Assembly: GCA_017512905.1 (NCBI GenBank)
Contig: JAFWEL010000078.1
Coordinates: 1 to 45,583 of the forward strand
Direction: 5' to 3'
DNA length: 45,583 nucleotides
Source: Clostridia bacterium
GTDB lineage: Bacteria > Bacillota > Clostridia > Christensenellales > Aristaeellaceae
Below the pieces are notes generated by a model, which saw nothing but the letters and a program-made list of their open reading frames with translations, searched no databases and was not told the DNA's origin. Positions 17,501 through 24,658 of this stretch are shown one piece after another; position 1 is the stretch's first letter; the number at the start of each line of letters is the position of its first letter. A program made the position numbers and the translations under genes.

Positions 17501-18114
17501 GCATCCGCGCCATGGGCACCGTGAACGTGGCGGCGCTGGACGAGTACCGACGCACCGTGGAGCGTGTGGAGGAGCTTTCGAGCCAGCGGGACGACCTGCT
17601 GAAGGCCCAGGCGGACCTGGAGGGCATCGTGGCCGACCTGGAAAGCCAGATGGAAAAGCAGTTCAAGAGCCAGTTTGCGCTGATGAACGACAACTTCCAG
17701 CGCACATTCGTGAAGCTGTTTGGCGGCGGCAAGGCGGAATTGCGCCTTGCCGACCCGAAGGACGCCCTGAACTGCGGCATCGACATCGTGGCCCAGCCCC
17801 CGGGCAAGAAGCTGCAAATGCTGTCGCTGCTGTCCGGCGGCGAGCGGGCGCTGACCGCCATCGCCATACTGTTCGCGATACTCGACCTCAAGCCCACCCC
17901 CTTCTGCATACTGGACGAGATCGAGGCCGCGCTGGACGATGCCAACATCGACACCTACGCCGATTACCTGAAGTCCTATTCCGAGAACACCCAGTTCATC
18001 GTCATCACCCACCGCAAGGGCACCATGGAGCGCTGCGACGCGCTGTATGGCGTGGTGATGGAGGAAAAGGGCGTCTCCAAGACGGTATCGGTGAAATTGA
18101 ACGAGGCTGTTTGA
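14551..18114 (+). CDS. smc: Chromosome segregation ATPase SMC
   Basis: This 1187-residue condensin ATPase has the expected order: Walker A GPNGCGKSN at about 32-40, a first coiled coil rich in Glu/Arg/Gln, the hinge around GVVADLIHVPARLERAMDMV and the glycine pairs GGSMTGGS, a second coiled coil, the ABC signature LLSGGERALTAIAILF, and Walker B PFCILDEIEAALDD. The start is TTG, 1 nt after the rnc stop, encoding MRLKKLILHGFKSF, which is the family N terminus. Its partners ScpA and ScpB are not in the window. Confidence 0.97.
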   Translation: MRLKKLILHGFKSFADHVEIVFEDGITGVVGPNGCGKSNISDAVRWVLGEQSAKSLRGSKMEDVIFNGTESRRRLAYCEVTLVFENEDHALAIDFAEVSVTRRVYRNGDGEYKINGAACRLRDIVDLFRDTGIGKDGYSLIGQGRIDEILSAKSEDRRQVFEEAAGIVKFKSRKLDAQKRIQRTQENLTRVEDILSELEERVEPLKKQSEQAREYLSLRDELKGLDLNVFLVRTERYEQRIAELKESVQTLGESILQANQTLEAKSAQRDEAQTRLDAFEVESGEKRETVQRLIREVEAGEGSVQVMRERIAAGEKERDRIQAERASASEGKAGVLRQIERMTAEIEAETKAIEAAAAELATQEQALSESEDRLSTLEEASENAKQQIIQAMNRLGDVKSQRARLSAMKTALENQLSGMDADQSRERTASDALDAHVQSARDQLDAENTRKAELQKQAGDIQGRVQALGEQSAALSDRVTRMQTERQQRDSRLKLLREMQRDYEGYNNSVKQVLMQARRLGEGSGVHGVVADLIHVPARLERAMDMVLGGALQNIVVNRDEDAKRMIEYLRANRFGRATFLPISSVRGRTLSPQERNVLSLPGCVGLASELIEFDPKYQGVVDNLLGRTVVAENLDAGIAIQRAGRYQFRLVTLEGDVMHSGGSMTGGSVQSRMTSLLSRSREIEESEQALKKLEEQFAQARERYAAIEDERSGLKRERGDLYDELHKQEVICARAEAQLNAALDEQASNNARLARADSERQRLRTQLEDVTASLSALDAQQQSAESSTDDRQAEVRRMSDEIFALRGQTESLRNTVGEARIALASRRRGLEANTGERDRLSDQAENAEKLMAESEVTLANCLRELEANAALLEGDIEALNRGKAALDAARAAFDEADGRRTGIQKQLQSLAEEIDGLRASLDDFSDKHHRSEIQLTRVEGEFKQLQDRIWEDYELTYAGAESFRQPDFKLAESEKRITAIRQRIRAMGTVNVAALDEYRRTVERVEELSSQRDDLLKAQADLEGIVADLESQMEKQFKSQFALMNDNFQRTFVKLFGGGKAELRLADPKDALNCGIDIVAQPPGKKLQMLSLLSGGERALTAIAILFAILDLKPTPFCILDEIEAALDDANIDTYADYLKSYSENTQFIVITHRKGTMERCDALYGVVMEEKGVSKTVSVKLNEAV

Positions 18115-18118
18115 TATC

Positions 18119-18199
18119 AATCGGGAATCGGGAATCGGGAATGGGAATGCTGATTGGGAGGCATCCTCCATTCCCCACGCCCCATTCCCCATTTCATAA
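18119..18199. repeat. Inverted heptamer arrays between smc and ftsY
   Basis: Three and a half tandem GGGAATC-type units (18121-18149) face inverted ATTCCCC units (18169-18190) across a short loop. The design matches the elements at 6729-7021 and 24460-24658, though the unit sequence differs. The ftsY ribosome site starts directly after it. Confidence 0.7.
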
Positions 18200-18214
18200 C
18201 CGGAGGTTATAGAT

Positions 18215-19117
18215 ATGGGACTGTTTGACAAGATCAAAAGGGGCCTGCAAAAGACACGCGAGGCCTTTACCGGCCGCATGGACGAGCTTGTAGAGAATTA
18301 CAAGGAGCTGGACGACGATTTCTACGAGGACCTGACGGACATCCTGATCATGGCCGACGTGGGCGTACCCACCTCTGAGCTGGCCGTGAACCGCCTGAAG
18401 GAGAAGTGCAAGTCCGAAAAGATTGGCAACCCCGAAAAGGCCCGGGAGGCGCTGAAGGGCATCCTGGCGGATATCCTCTGGGCCGAGCCGATGAAGCTGA
18501 CCAGCCCGATGGTGCTGCTGATCATCGGCGTCAACGGTGTGGGCAAGACCACGTCCATCGGCAAGCTGGCCTCCCGCCTGAAGGTCATGGGCCGCCGGGT
18601 CATCATCTGCGCCGGCGACACCTTCCGCGCCGCCGCCGCCGACCAGCTGACCGTGTGGGCCGAGCGGGCCGACGTGCCCATCATCAAGCACAAGGAGGGC
18701 GCAGACCCCGCCGCCGTGGTCTTCGACGGCATACAGGCCGCCAAGGGCCGCCACGCCGACGTGCTGCTGGTGGATACCGCCGGACGCCTGCACAACAAGG
18801 CCCACCTGATGGACGAGCTGAAGAAGATCAACCGCGTCTGCGAGCGGGAGTTCCCCGAGGCCTCCCTGGGCGCATTGCTGGTCATCGACGCCACCACCGG
18901 CCAGAACGGCATGGCCCAGGCCAAGGTGTTCAGCGAGGTTTCCAACCTGGAGGGCATCATCCTCACCAAGCTGGACGGCACCGCCAAGGGCGGCATCGCC
19001 ATCGCCATCCGCAACGAGCTGGGCCTGCCCGTGCGCTACATCGGCGTGGGCGAGCAGCTGGACGACATGCAGCCCTTCGACGCCAAGGAATTTGTCAACG
19101 CACTGTTCGGGGATTGA
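18215..19117 (+). CDS. ftsY: Signal recognition particle receptor FtsY
   Basis: This 300-residue GTPase receives ribosome-nascent chain-SRP complexes at the membrane. The short N domain starts MGLFDKIKRGLQKTREAFTG, lacking the long acidic A domain of enteric FtsY, as is usual in Firmicutes. GTPase motifs are GVNGVGKTTS (P-loop), DTAGRLHNK (G3) and TKLDGTAKGG (G4). GGAGG lies 9 nt before ATG. Ffh is not present downstream; a sugar-kinase-like gene follows 14 nt later. Confidence 0.97.
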   Translation: MGLFDKIKRGLQKTREAFTGRMDELVENYKELDDDFYEDLTDILIMADVGVPTSELAVNRLKEKCKSEKIGNPEKAREALKGILADILWAEPMKLTSPMVLLIIGVNGVGKTTSIGKLASRLKVMGRRVIICAGDTFRAAAADQLTVWAERADVPIIKHKEGADPAAVVFDGIQAAKGRHADVLLVDTAGRLHNKAHLMDELKKINRVCEREFPEASLGALLVIDATTGQNGMAQAKVFSEVSNLEGIILTKLDGTAKGGIAIAIRNELGLPVRYIGVGEQLDDMQPFDAKEFVNALFGD

Positions 19118-19131
19118 CAGGGAGCATCGCC

Positions 19132-20250
19132 ATGACCATCGACAGCAAGCTGAAGGCCGTCATCGACTGCTTTGATTTCCCCGGCCATCTCATCGAGTGC
19201 CTGGAGCTCAAAACCGGGCACATCAACACCACCTGCCATCTGCGCTTCCGGCAGGACGATGGCGCAGTGCGGGATTACGTGCTCCAGCGGATCAACAACT
19301 ATGTGTTCAAAAAGCCCTGGGAGGTCATGGAGAATGTGCAGCTGGTGACAGAGCACATCCGCGCTTCCATGGTCAAACAGGGCCTCGACCCGGAAAACCG
19401 GGTGCTGCGCCTTGTGCCCGCGAAGGGCGGCGGCGCGATGGTGGAGGACGGCGAAGATGGCTATTGGCGGGCCTATGACTTCATCCGCCACGCCACGACC
19501 GTGGACAGGGTGGAAAACCCCGCCCAGTTCCGCCAGATCGGCGCCGCCTTCGGCGCCTTCCAAGGCATGCTCTCCGATTTTCCCATCGAGAGACTCCACG
19601 ACACCATCCCCCACTTCCACGACACCCGCAAGCGCCTGGGCGACTTTGAACGCTCGGTGGCGCTGGACGCGCTGGGGCGCGCCGCCGGGGTGCCGGAGGA
19701 CATCGCCTTCATCCGCGACCGGGGAGAGGCCATGTGCCGCATCGTGGACCTGATCGCGTCGGGCGATCTGCCCCTGCGGGTCACCCACAACGACACCAAG
19801 ATCAACAACGTCATGCTGGACATCGACACCGGCGAGGCGCTGTGCGTGATCGACCTGGACACGGTGATGCCCGGTTCGGCGCTGTACGACTTCGGCGACG
19901 CCATACGCTACGGCGCGTCCACCGCCGCCGAGGACGAGACCGACCTGAACAGGGTCGCCCTGGACATGGACCTGTTCGCCGCCTTTTCCGAGGGCTTCAT
20001 CGCCAACACCGCCGCGCAGTTGACCCCCACCGAGCTGGAAAACCTGCCCCTGGGGGCCATGGTAATGACTTACGAAAACGCCCTGCGCTTCCTGGCGGAC
20101 TACCTGGACGGGGACATCTACTTCAAGATCGACCGGCCCACCCACAACCTGGACCGCGCCCGCTGCCAATGCCGTTTGCTTTCCGATATGGAATCCAAAC
20201 GGGACGCCATGGATGGCATCGTCGCCGGGCTATGCAGGAGGTTTAAATGA
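19132..20250 (+). CDS. Phosphotransferase resembling N-acetylhexosamine 1-kinase
   Basis: This 372-residue protein has the APH fold. The catalytic loop is THNDTKINNVML, where HND replaces the more common HGD, and the metal-binding CVIDLDTVMPGSALYDFGDAIRYGA follows. This pairing is characteristic of NahK-like kinases that phosphorylate GlcNAc or GalNAc at C1 in salvage of mucin or milk glycans. The substrate remains an inference. The ATG at 19132 has GGGAG 7 nt upstream; an upstream extension would run through ftsY in another frame and is rejected. Its stop overlaps the fumC start (ATGA), so the two are translationally coupled. Confidence 0.75.
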   Translation: MTIDSKLKAVIDCFDFPGHLIECLELKTGHINTTCHLRFRQDDGAVRDYVLQRINNYVFKKPWEVMENVQLVTEHIRASMVKQGLDPENRVLRLVPAKGGGAMVEDGEDGYWRAYDFIRHATTVDRVENPAQFRQIGAAFGAFQGMLSDFPIERLHDTIPHFHDTRKRLGDFERSVALDALGRAAGVPEDIAFIRDRGEAMCRIVDLIASGDLPLRVTHNDTKINNVMLDIDTGEALCVIDLDTVMPGSALYDFGDAIRYGASTAAEDETDLNRVALDMDLFAAFSEGFIANTAAQLTPTELENLPLGAMVMTYENALRFLADYLDGDIYFKIDRPTHNLDRARCQCRLLSDMESKRDAMDGIVAGLCRRFK

Positions 20251-21617
20251 ATTACCGCATCGAGAGGGACTCCATGGGCGAGATGCAGGTGCCCGACGAC
20301 CGCTATTGGGGCGCCCAGACCCAGCGCAGCCTTCAGAACTTCAAAATCGGCGGCGACGTAATGCCCCGGGAGATCACCCACGCCTTCGGCATACTGAAGA
20401 AGGCCGCCGCCATTGCCAACCACCGCATACAGCCCCAGCGCATGACCGATGAAAAGCTGCAAGCCATCAGCGCCGCGGCGGACGAGGTGGCCGCGGGACA
20501 GCTGGACGACCACTTTCCCCTCGTCGTCTGGCAGACGGGCAGCGGCACCCAGTCCAACATGAACGCCAACGAGGTCATCGCCAACCGGGGCAACGCCATC
20601 GCCGGGAAAAAGCTGCTGCATCCCAACGACGACGTGAACATGTCCCAGAGCAGCAACGACACCTTCCCCACCGCCATGCACATCGCCGCGGTGCTGGAGA
20701 TCGAGGACACGCTGCTGCCGGTGATGGCGGCGTTCATCGGAACGCTGAAGCGGCTGGAGGGGGAAAACGCCGACGTGGTGAAATCCGGGCGCACCCACCT
20801 TCAGGACGCCACACCCATACGCTTCAGCCAGGAGATTTCCGGCTGGCGGGGCCTGATCGAAACGCCCCTGGAGATGCTGAAGCTGGCCCTGCCTCCCCTG
20901 CGTTGCCTGGCCCTGGGGGGCACCGCCGTGGGCACCGGTCTGAACGCCCCGGTGGGCTTTGACGCCGAGGTGGCAAAGGCGGTCTCCCAGCTGACGGGTA
21001 AGCCCTTCACCACCGCGGAAAACAAGTTCCACGCCCTGACAAGCAAGGACGAGCTGGTTTTCGCCCACGGCGCGCTGAAGGCCCTGGCCGCGAACCTGAT
21101 GAAGATCGCCAACGACGTGCGCTGGCTGGCCTCCGGTCCCCGGTGCGGGCTGGGCGAGATCCACATTCCCGAAAACGAGCCCGGAAGCAGCATCATGCCC
21201 GGCAAGGTGAACCCCACCCAGTGCGAGGCCATGACGATGGTGGCCGTCCAGGTGATGGCCAACGACGTGGCCGTGGGCATGGCCGCCAGCCAGGGAAACT
21301 TTGAGCTGAACGTGTTCATGCCGGTGCTGATCTACAATTTCCTGAAGTCGGTGCGACTGCTGGCCGACGGCATGCGCTCCTTCGACGCCAACTGCCTCAG
21401 CGGACTCACCGCCAACCGGGAAAGGATGCATCGCAACCTGCACGACAGCCTGATGCTGGTCACGGCCCTGAACCCCTACATCGGCTACGACAACGCCGCA
21501 AAGACCGCCAAGCTGGCCTATGATAATGGCATCTCCCTGAAGGACGCCTGTGTACTGCTGGGCTTCCTCACCCCCGAGCGATTTGACGAGGTCTTCCATC
21601 CGGAGGAGATGGCGTAG
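20247..21617 (+). CDS. fumC: Class II fumarate hydratase
   Basis: This 456-residue iron-independent enzyme interconverts fumarate and malate. Signatures are GSGTQSNMNANEV, SQSSNDTFPTAMH, and the superfamily loop GSSIMPGKVNPTQCE, which carries the catalytic serine. The length is standard. AGGAGG is 6 nt before ATG. It shares a transcript with the NahK-like kinase and probably with ftsY. It is not close to the oxidative citrate genes on the other side of the window. Confidence 0.96.
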   Translation: MNYRIERDSMGEMQVPDDRYWGAQTQRSLQNFKIGGDVMPREITHAFGILKKAAAIANHRIQPQRMTDEKLQAISAAADEVAAGQLDDHFPLVVWQTGSGTQSNMNANEVIANRGNAIAGKKLLHPNDDVNMSQSSNDTFPTAMHIAAVLEIEDTLLPVMAAFIGTLKRLEGENADVVKSGRTHLQDATPIRFSQEISGWRGLIETPLEMLKLALPPLRCLALGGTAVGTGLNAPVGFDAEVAKAVSQLTGKPFTTAENKFHALTSKDELVFAHGALKALAANLMKIANDVRWLASGPRCGLGEIHIPENEPGSSIMPGKVNPTQCEAMTMVAVQVMANDVAVGMAASQGNFELNVFMPVLIYNFLKSVRLLADGMRSFDANCLSGLTANRERMHRNLHDSLMLVTALNPYIGYDNAAKTAKLAYDNGISLKDACVLLGFLTPERFDEVFHPEEMA

Positions 21618-21629
21618 GGGCAAGGCGGA

Positions 21630-21671
21630 CAAATTCTGATTTGTCGCGCTGCGACAAATCAGAATTTGTTT
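21630..21671. terminator. Repeat hairpin acting as likely fumC terminator
   Basis: CAAATTCTGATTTGTCGC (21630-21647) and its exact reverse complement (21651-21668) form an 18-bp stem with a 3-nt loop, followed by TTTG. It is 12 nt after the fumC stop. The same sequence occurs at 28228-28265 and half copies lie at 122-139 and 45444-45462. Confidence 0.7.
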
Positions 21672-21716
21672 GATTGAACAGATACGGCGTATCAACAAAC
21701 CCGCTTTTCCTGAATA

Positions 21717-21749
21717 TATAATTGTGCCGCACATTTCTGTGCGGCACAA
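21717..21749 (+). promoter_or_regulatory. -10 box and 5' hairpin before the ParB-like gene
   Basis: TATAAT (21717-21722) has no strong -35 box. Directly after it TTGTGCCGCAC and GTGCGGCACAA form an 11-bp palindrome (21722-21749) at the expected RNA 5' end. It may be a stabilising 5' hairpin or an operator. Confidence 0.5.
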
Positions 21750-21772
21750 AATCATTACCGGAGGTCCTGCCC

Positions 21773-22585
21773 TTGTCCACGTCCACCGGCGACACCCGCG
21801 CCATTGCACGGATTCCACTTTCCCGGATACAGGAATCGCCCGACCGTCCCCGACGCGATTGCAGCGATGAATCCATCGCCCGACTGGCGGAATCCATACG
21901 GCTTCACGGCCTGCTGTCGCCATTGCTGGTACGGCAGGAGGCCGAGGGACAGTATCGCCTGGTGGCGGGTTCCCGCCGGCTGGCGGCGCTGCGGCTGCTG
22001 CACCGGAGCTCAGCGGACGTCATCCTGCTGACGGGCAGTCCCTGCGACTGCGCCATGATCGCGTTGGTGGAGAATCTACAGCGGGAACAGCTGCACTACC
22101 TGGACGTGGCGTCGGCCTGCCGAAGCATACTGGACCGCTACCCCATCACCCAGGAGCGGCTGGCCGCCGGCCTCGCCGTCAGCCCGTCGGCGCTGGCCAA
22201 CCGGCTGCGCCTGCTTCGGCTGCCGCCGAGCGTACAGGCGGCATTGCGCCGGTGCGGTCTCAGCGAGCGCCACGCCCGGGCGCTGCTGCGATTGCCCTCT
22301 GAATCCGACCAGTTGGCCCTCGTCGAGCTGGCCGCCCAGAGGCATCTGAGCGTTGCCCAGCTGGAAAAGCGCGTGGAGGCGCTGCTCGCCCGCCCCGCTC
22401 CTTCAAAGGGAAGGGTGACCGCCGCCCTTCGGGACAGCCGCATGATCGTGAACGCCGTGCTGGACACCGTGCGCCAACTCACCCGCATCGGCGTACCGGT
22501 CCGGAGCAAGGTGGAGGAGGGCGACGACTGCGTCCGGGTGATCGTGACCATCCCCGCAGCCCGGTCAAAGGCCCCTACAGCCTGA
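21773..22585 (+). CDS. ParB/Noc-like DNA-binding protein
   Basis: This 270-residue protein has the ParB N-terminal domain (IPLSRIQESPDRPRR, then SIRLHGLLSPLLVRQ), the ENLQREQLHYLDVA segment, a helix-turn-helix (ITQERLAAGLAVSPSALANRLRLL in part) and a C-terminal dimerisation region. The CTP-binding box, GERRxRA in typical ParB, reads GSRRLAA here. The start is TTG at 21773, 6 nt after CCGGAGGT; upstream codons run through the 5' hairpin and are rejected. No ParA partner is nearby and no parS-like site was seen. It could be a nucleoid-occlusion or plasmid-derived homologue. Its end overlaps the convergent whiA by 11 nt. Confidence 0.8.
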   Translation: MSTSTGDTRAIARIPLSRIQESPDRPRRDCSDESIARLAESIRLHGLLSPLLVRQEAEGQYRLVAGSRRLAALRLLHRSSADVILLTGSPCDCAMIALVENLQREQLHYLDVASACRSILDRYPITQERLAAGLAVSPSALANRLRLLRLPPSVQAALRRCGLSERHARALLRLPSESDQLALVELAAQRHLSVAQLEKRVEALLARPAPSKGRVTAALRDSRMIVNAVLDTVRQLTRIGVPVRSKVEEGDDCVRVIVTIPAARSKAPTA

Positions 22586-23531
22586 CCTCATCCCCGCATC
22601 GCAGCTTTTCGGCGATGGCGGCAATGCGGCGCAGGCGGGCGTTGACGCCGGACTTGCCCAGAGGCGGGTCCATCAGCTCCCCCAGCTCCGCCAGGGGCAT
22701 TTCCGGGTTGTTGGCCCGGATGTAGGCCATGTCCCGCAATGTGCGGGGCAGCTTTTCCAGGCCGAGCTCCGAATCAATGTAGCGGATGTCCCGGATCTGT
22801 GCCTCGGCGGCGTTCATGCTGCGATTGATGTTTGAGTTATCGCAGTTCAGCTGCCGGTTGACCCGGTTGCTGACCTCCTTCTTGACGCGGACGTTCTCAA
22901 AGGCCATCATGGCCTTTGAGGCTCCCAGCAGCGACAGCATGTCCGAGATCTCCTCGGCCCGCTTGAGGTAGACCACGTATTTTTGCTTTCGGGTGGAAAT
23001 CTTCGCCTCGAGGTCAAAGGCGGCCAGCTGTGCCACGACAAATGCCGCCAGGGCTTCGCTGGGCACGGCGATTTCAATGTGGTAATCCCGGTCCGGGTGG
23101 CTGACCGCGCCGCACATGGTGAAGGCCGCCCGCACAAACGACTTCTTGCAGCAGCTGTAGCGAACCGTTTCGGCCGTGGGCAGGGCCCTCAGCCCGAACA
23201 GCGCCCCCTCCTCCAACAGCTCCAGCGCCTGAAGCAGCCCGAGGGCCTCCGCCTCGGGCACCACCAGTTGATAGCGGGTGTTGTTGTTCAGCGTATCGCC
23301 GCTGAGGGCGCGTATCTGGCCGATGATGCCATAGAAGCGCTTGAGCATGGCGAAGTAGCGGCGCACGGTGGACGCCTCCGACGCCGTGAACGTCACGGCA
23401 TAGCGCTCGCGCCCCCGCCAGGCGATGCCCTGGGCGCACAGCAGCGCGGCGGTCAGCTCGCTGCGGGCACAGCAGGCGTCCTCCATGGGCGTGCGGGCCA
23501 GCTCACCCCGAACATCCGAAGCAAATGACAT
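22575..23531 (-). CDS. whiA: Sporulation/cell-division regulator WhiA
   Basis: This 318-residue DNA-binding protein combines a LAGLIDADG-homing-endonuclease-like N-terminal domain with a C-terminal helix-turn-helix (LRDMAYIRANNPEMPLAELG and PPLGKSGVNARLRRI in part). It starts MSFASDVRGELAR, the typical beginning; upstream residues in this frame run into murB and are rejected. GGGAGAGGATTG before ATG is also the end of murB, whose stop is 1 nt from the whiA start. In most Firmicutes rapZ and yvcK lie between murB and whiA; both are missing here. Confidence 0.95.
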   Translation of the reverse strand: MSFASDVRGELARTPMEDACCARSELTAALLCAQGIAWRGRERYAVTFTASEASTVRRYFAMLKRFYGIIGQIRALSGDTLNNNTRYQLVVPEAEALGLLQALELLEEGALFGLRALPTAETVRYSCCKKSFVRAAFTMCGAVSHPDRDYHIEIAVPSEALAAFVVAQLAAFDLEAKISTRKQKYVVYLKRAEEISDMLSLLGASKAMMAFENVRVKKEVSNRVNRQLNCDNSNINRSMNAAEAQIRDIRYIDSELGLEKLPRTLRDMAYIRANNPEMPLAELGELMDPPLGKSGVNARLRRIAAIAEKLRCGDEVRL

Positions 23532-23532
23532 G

Positions 23533-24438
23533 TCAATCCTCTCCCAGAATGCGCACCTCGGTCTCCAGACGGACGCCGAAACGGGCCTGGACCGCGTCCT
23601 GAACGACGCCAATCAGCGTCAGGATGTCCGTCGCCGTCGCGCTGCCGGTGTTCACGATGAAGCCGGCGTGTTTTTCACTGACCTGCGCACCGCCCACGCT
23701 GCGGCCCTTCAGCCCGGCCTGCTCGATCAGCGCCGCGGCGAAGTATCCCTCCGGGCGCTTGAAGGTGCTGCCCGCGCTGGGATAGTTCAGGGGCTGCTTG
23801 TCCCGGCGACGGGCATTCAGCTCCCGCATCCGTCCGGCGATGGCCTCCGGATCGTCCGGCGTGAGCGCGAAGCGGGACGAGATCACGATGCCCCCCTCCC
23901 GCAATGGCAGGGATGTGCGATAGCCCATCTGCATTTCATCCACGGTCAGTTCCCGCACCCCGTCGTCCAGCAGCACCCGGGCGTCGATCAGTACGTCCGA
24001 GAGCTGTCCGCCGTAAGCGCCGGCGTTCATGGCACAGCCGCCGCCCAACGTGCCGGGGATGCCCGAGGCGAACTCCAGCCCGGCGAGGCCGCCGGCCTGG
24101 GCATAGGCCGCCACCCGGGCCAGGGATGCCCCGGCCCATGCGGTGAGGGTATCGCCGGTGCGGACGATGGCCGCCATGCCCTCCCCCAGGGCGATCACCA
24201 GGCCGCGGATGCCCCCGTCCCGCACCACCAGGTTCGAGCCATTGCCGATCACGATGCAGGGTATTCCGGCATCTCTGGCGATGGCGAGGGCCTGGATCAG
24301 CTGTTCCTCGCTCTCCGGCAGGAACAGCACGTCCGCCGGCCCGCCCACCCTGAAGGTGGTGTGCCGGGACATGGATTCGTTTTCGAGGATCTGGTGGGAC
24401 CCTGCGATGGCGAGCAGGTTGTCGATCAGCTGAGTCAT
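23533..24438 (-). CDS. murB: UDP-N-acetylenolpyruvoylglucosamine reductase
   Basis: This 301-residue FAD enzyme reduces the enolpyruvyl group to make UDP-MurNAc for peptidoglycan. The FAD-binding segment FRVGGPADVLFLPES, the IGNGSNLVVRDGG loop, GIPGTLGGGCAMNAGAYGG, the catalytic serine in YPSAGSTFKRPEG, and the C-terminal glutamate in VRILGED are visible. GGAGGTTCT precedes ATG. It is co-translated with whiA. Confidence 0.96.
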   Translation of the reverse strand: MTQLIDNLLAIAGSHQILENESMSRHTTFRVGGPADVLFLPESEEQLIQALAIARDAGIPCIVIGNGSNLVVRDGGIRGLVIALGEGMAAIVRTGDTLTAWAGASLARVAAYAQAGGLAGLEFASGIPGTLGGGCAMNAGAYGGQLSDVLIDARVLLDDGVRELTVDEMQMGYRTSLPLREGGIVISSRFALTPDDPEAIAGRMRELNARRRDKQPLNYPSAGSTFKRPEGYFAAALIEQAGLKGRSVGGAQVSEKHAGFIVNTGSATATDILTLIGVVQDAVQARFGVRLETEVRILGED

Positions 24439-24459
24439 AGAACCTCCATTGAATCGGAT

Positions 24460-24658
24460 AATTCTGATATATCGGGGAGAGGGATTAGGGATTAGGGATT
24501 AGAAATAGTGGCTGCCGCGTGGCAGAAACAGATGCCGTCTTATAAGCAGTGAAAAGGCTCTGTCCCTTAGCGGGAATGGTTGTTTTATCCCTCGCGCTGC
24601 GTTGGTGCGCTTTTCCTGATCCCTAATCCCTGCGCGTCTCCCCAATGATTCAGAAATT
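24460..24658. repeat. Nested palindromic element between murB and the MBOAT gene
   Basis: Outer arms containing ATTCTGATATATCGGGGAGA (24461-24480) and an inverted relative (24637-24658) enclose tandem GGGATTA units (24481-24502) facing inverted CCCTAAT units (24618-24631). The core has no ORF. The right arm contains the MBOAT stop codon. It is the same design as 6729-7021, sharing the GGGGAGA segment next to the arm. Confidence 0.75.
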
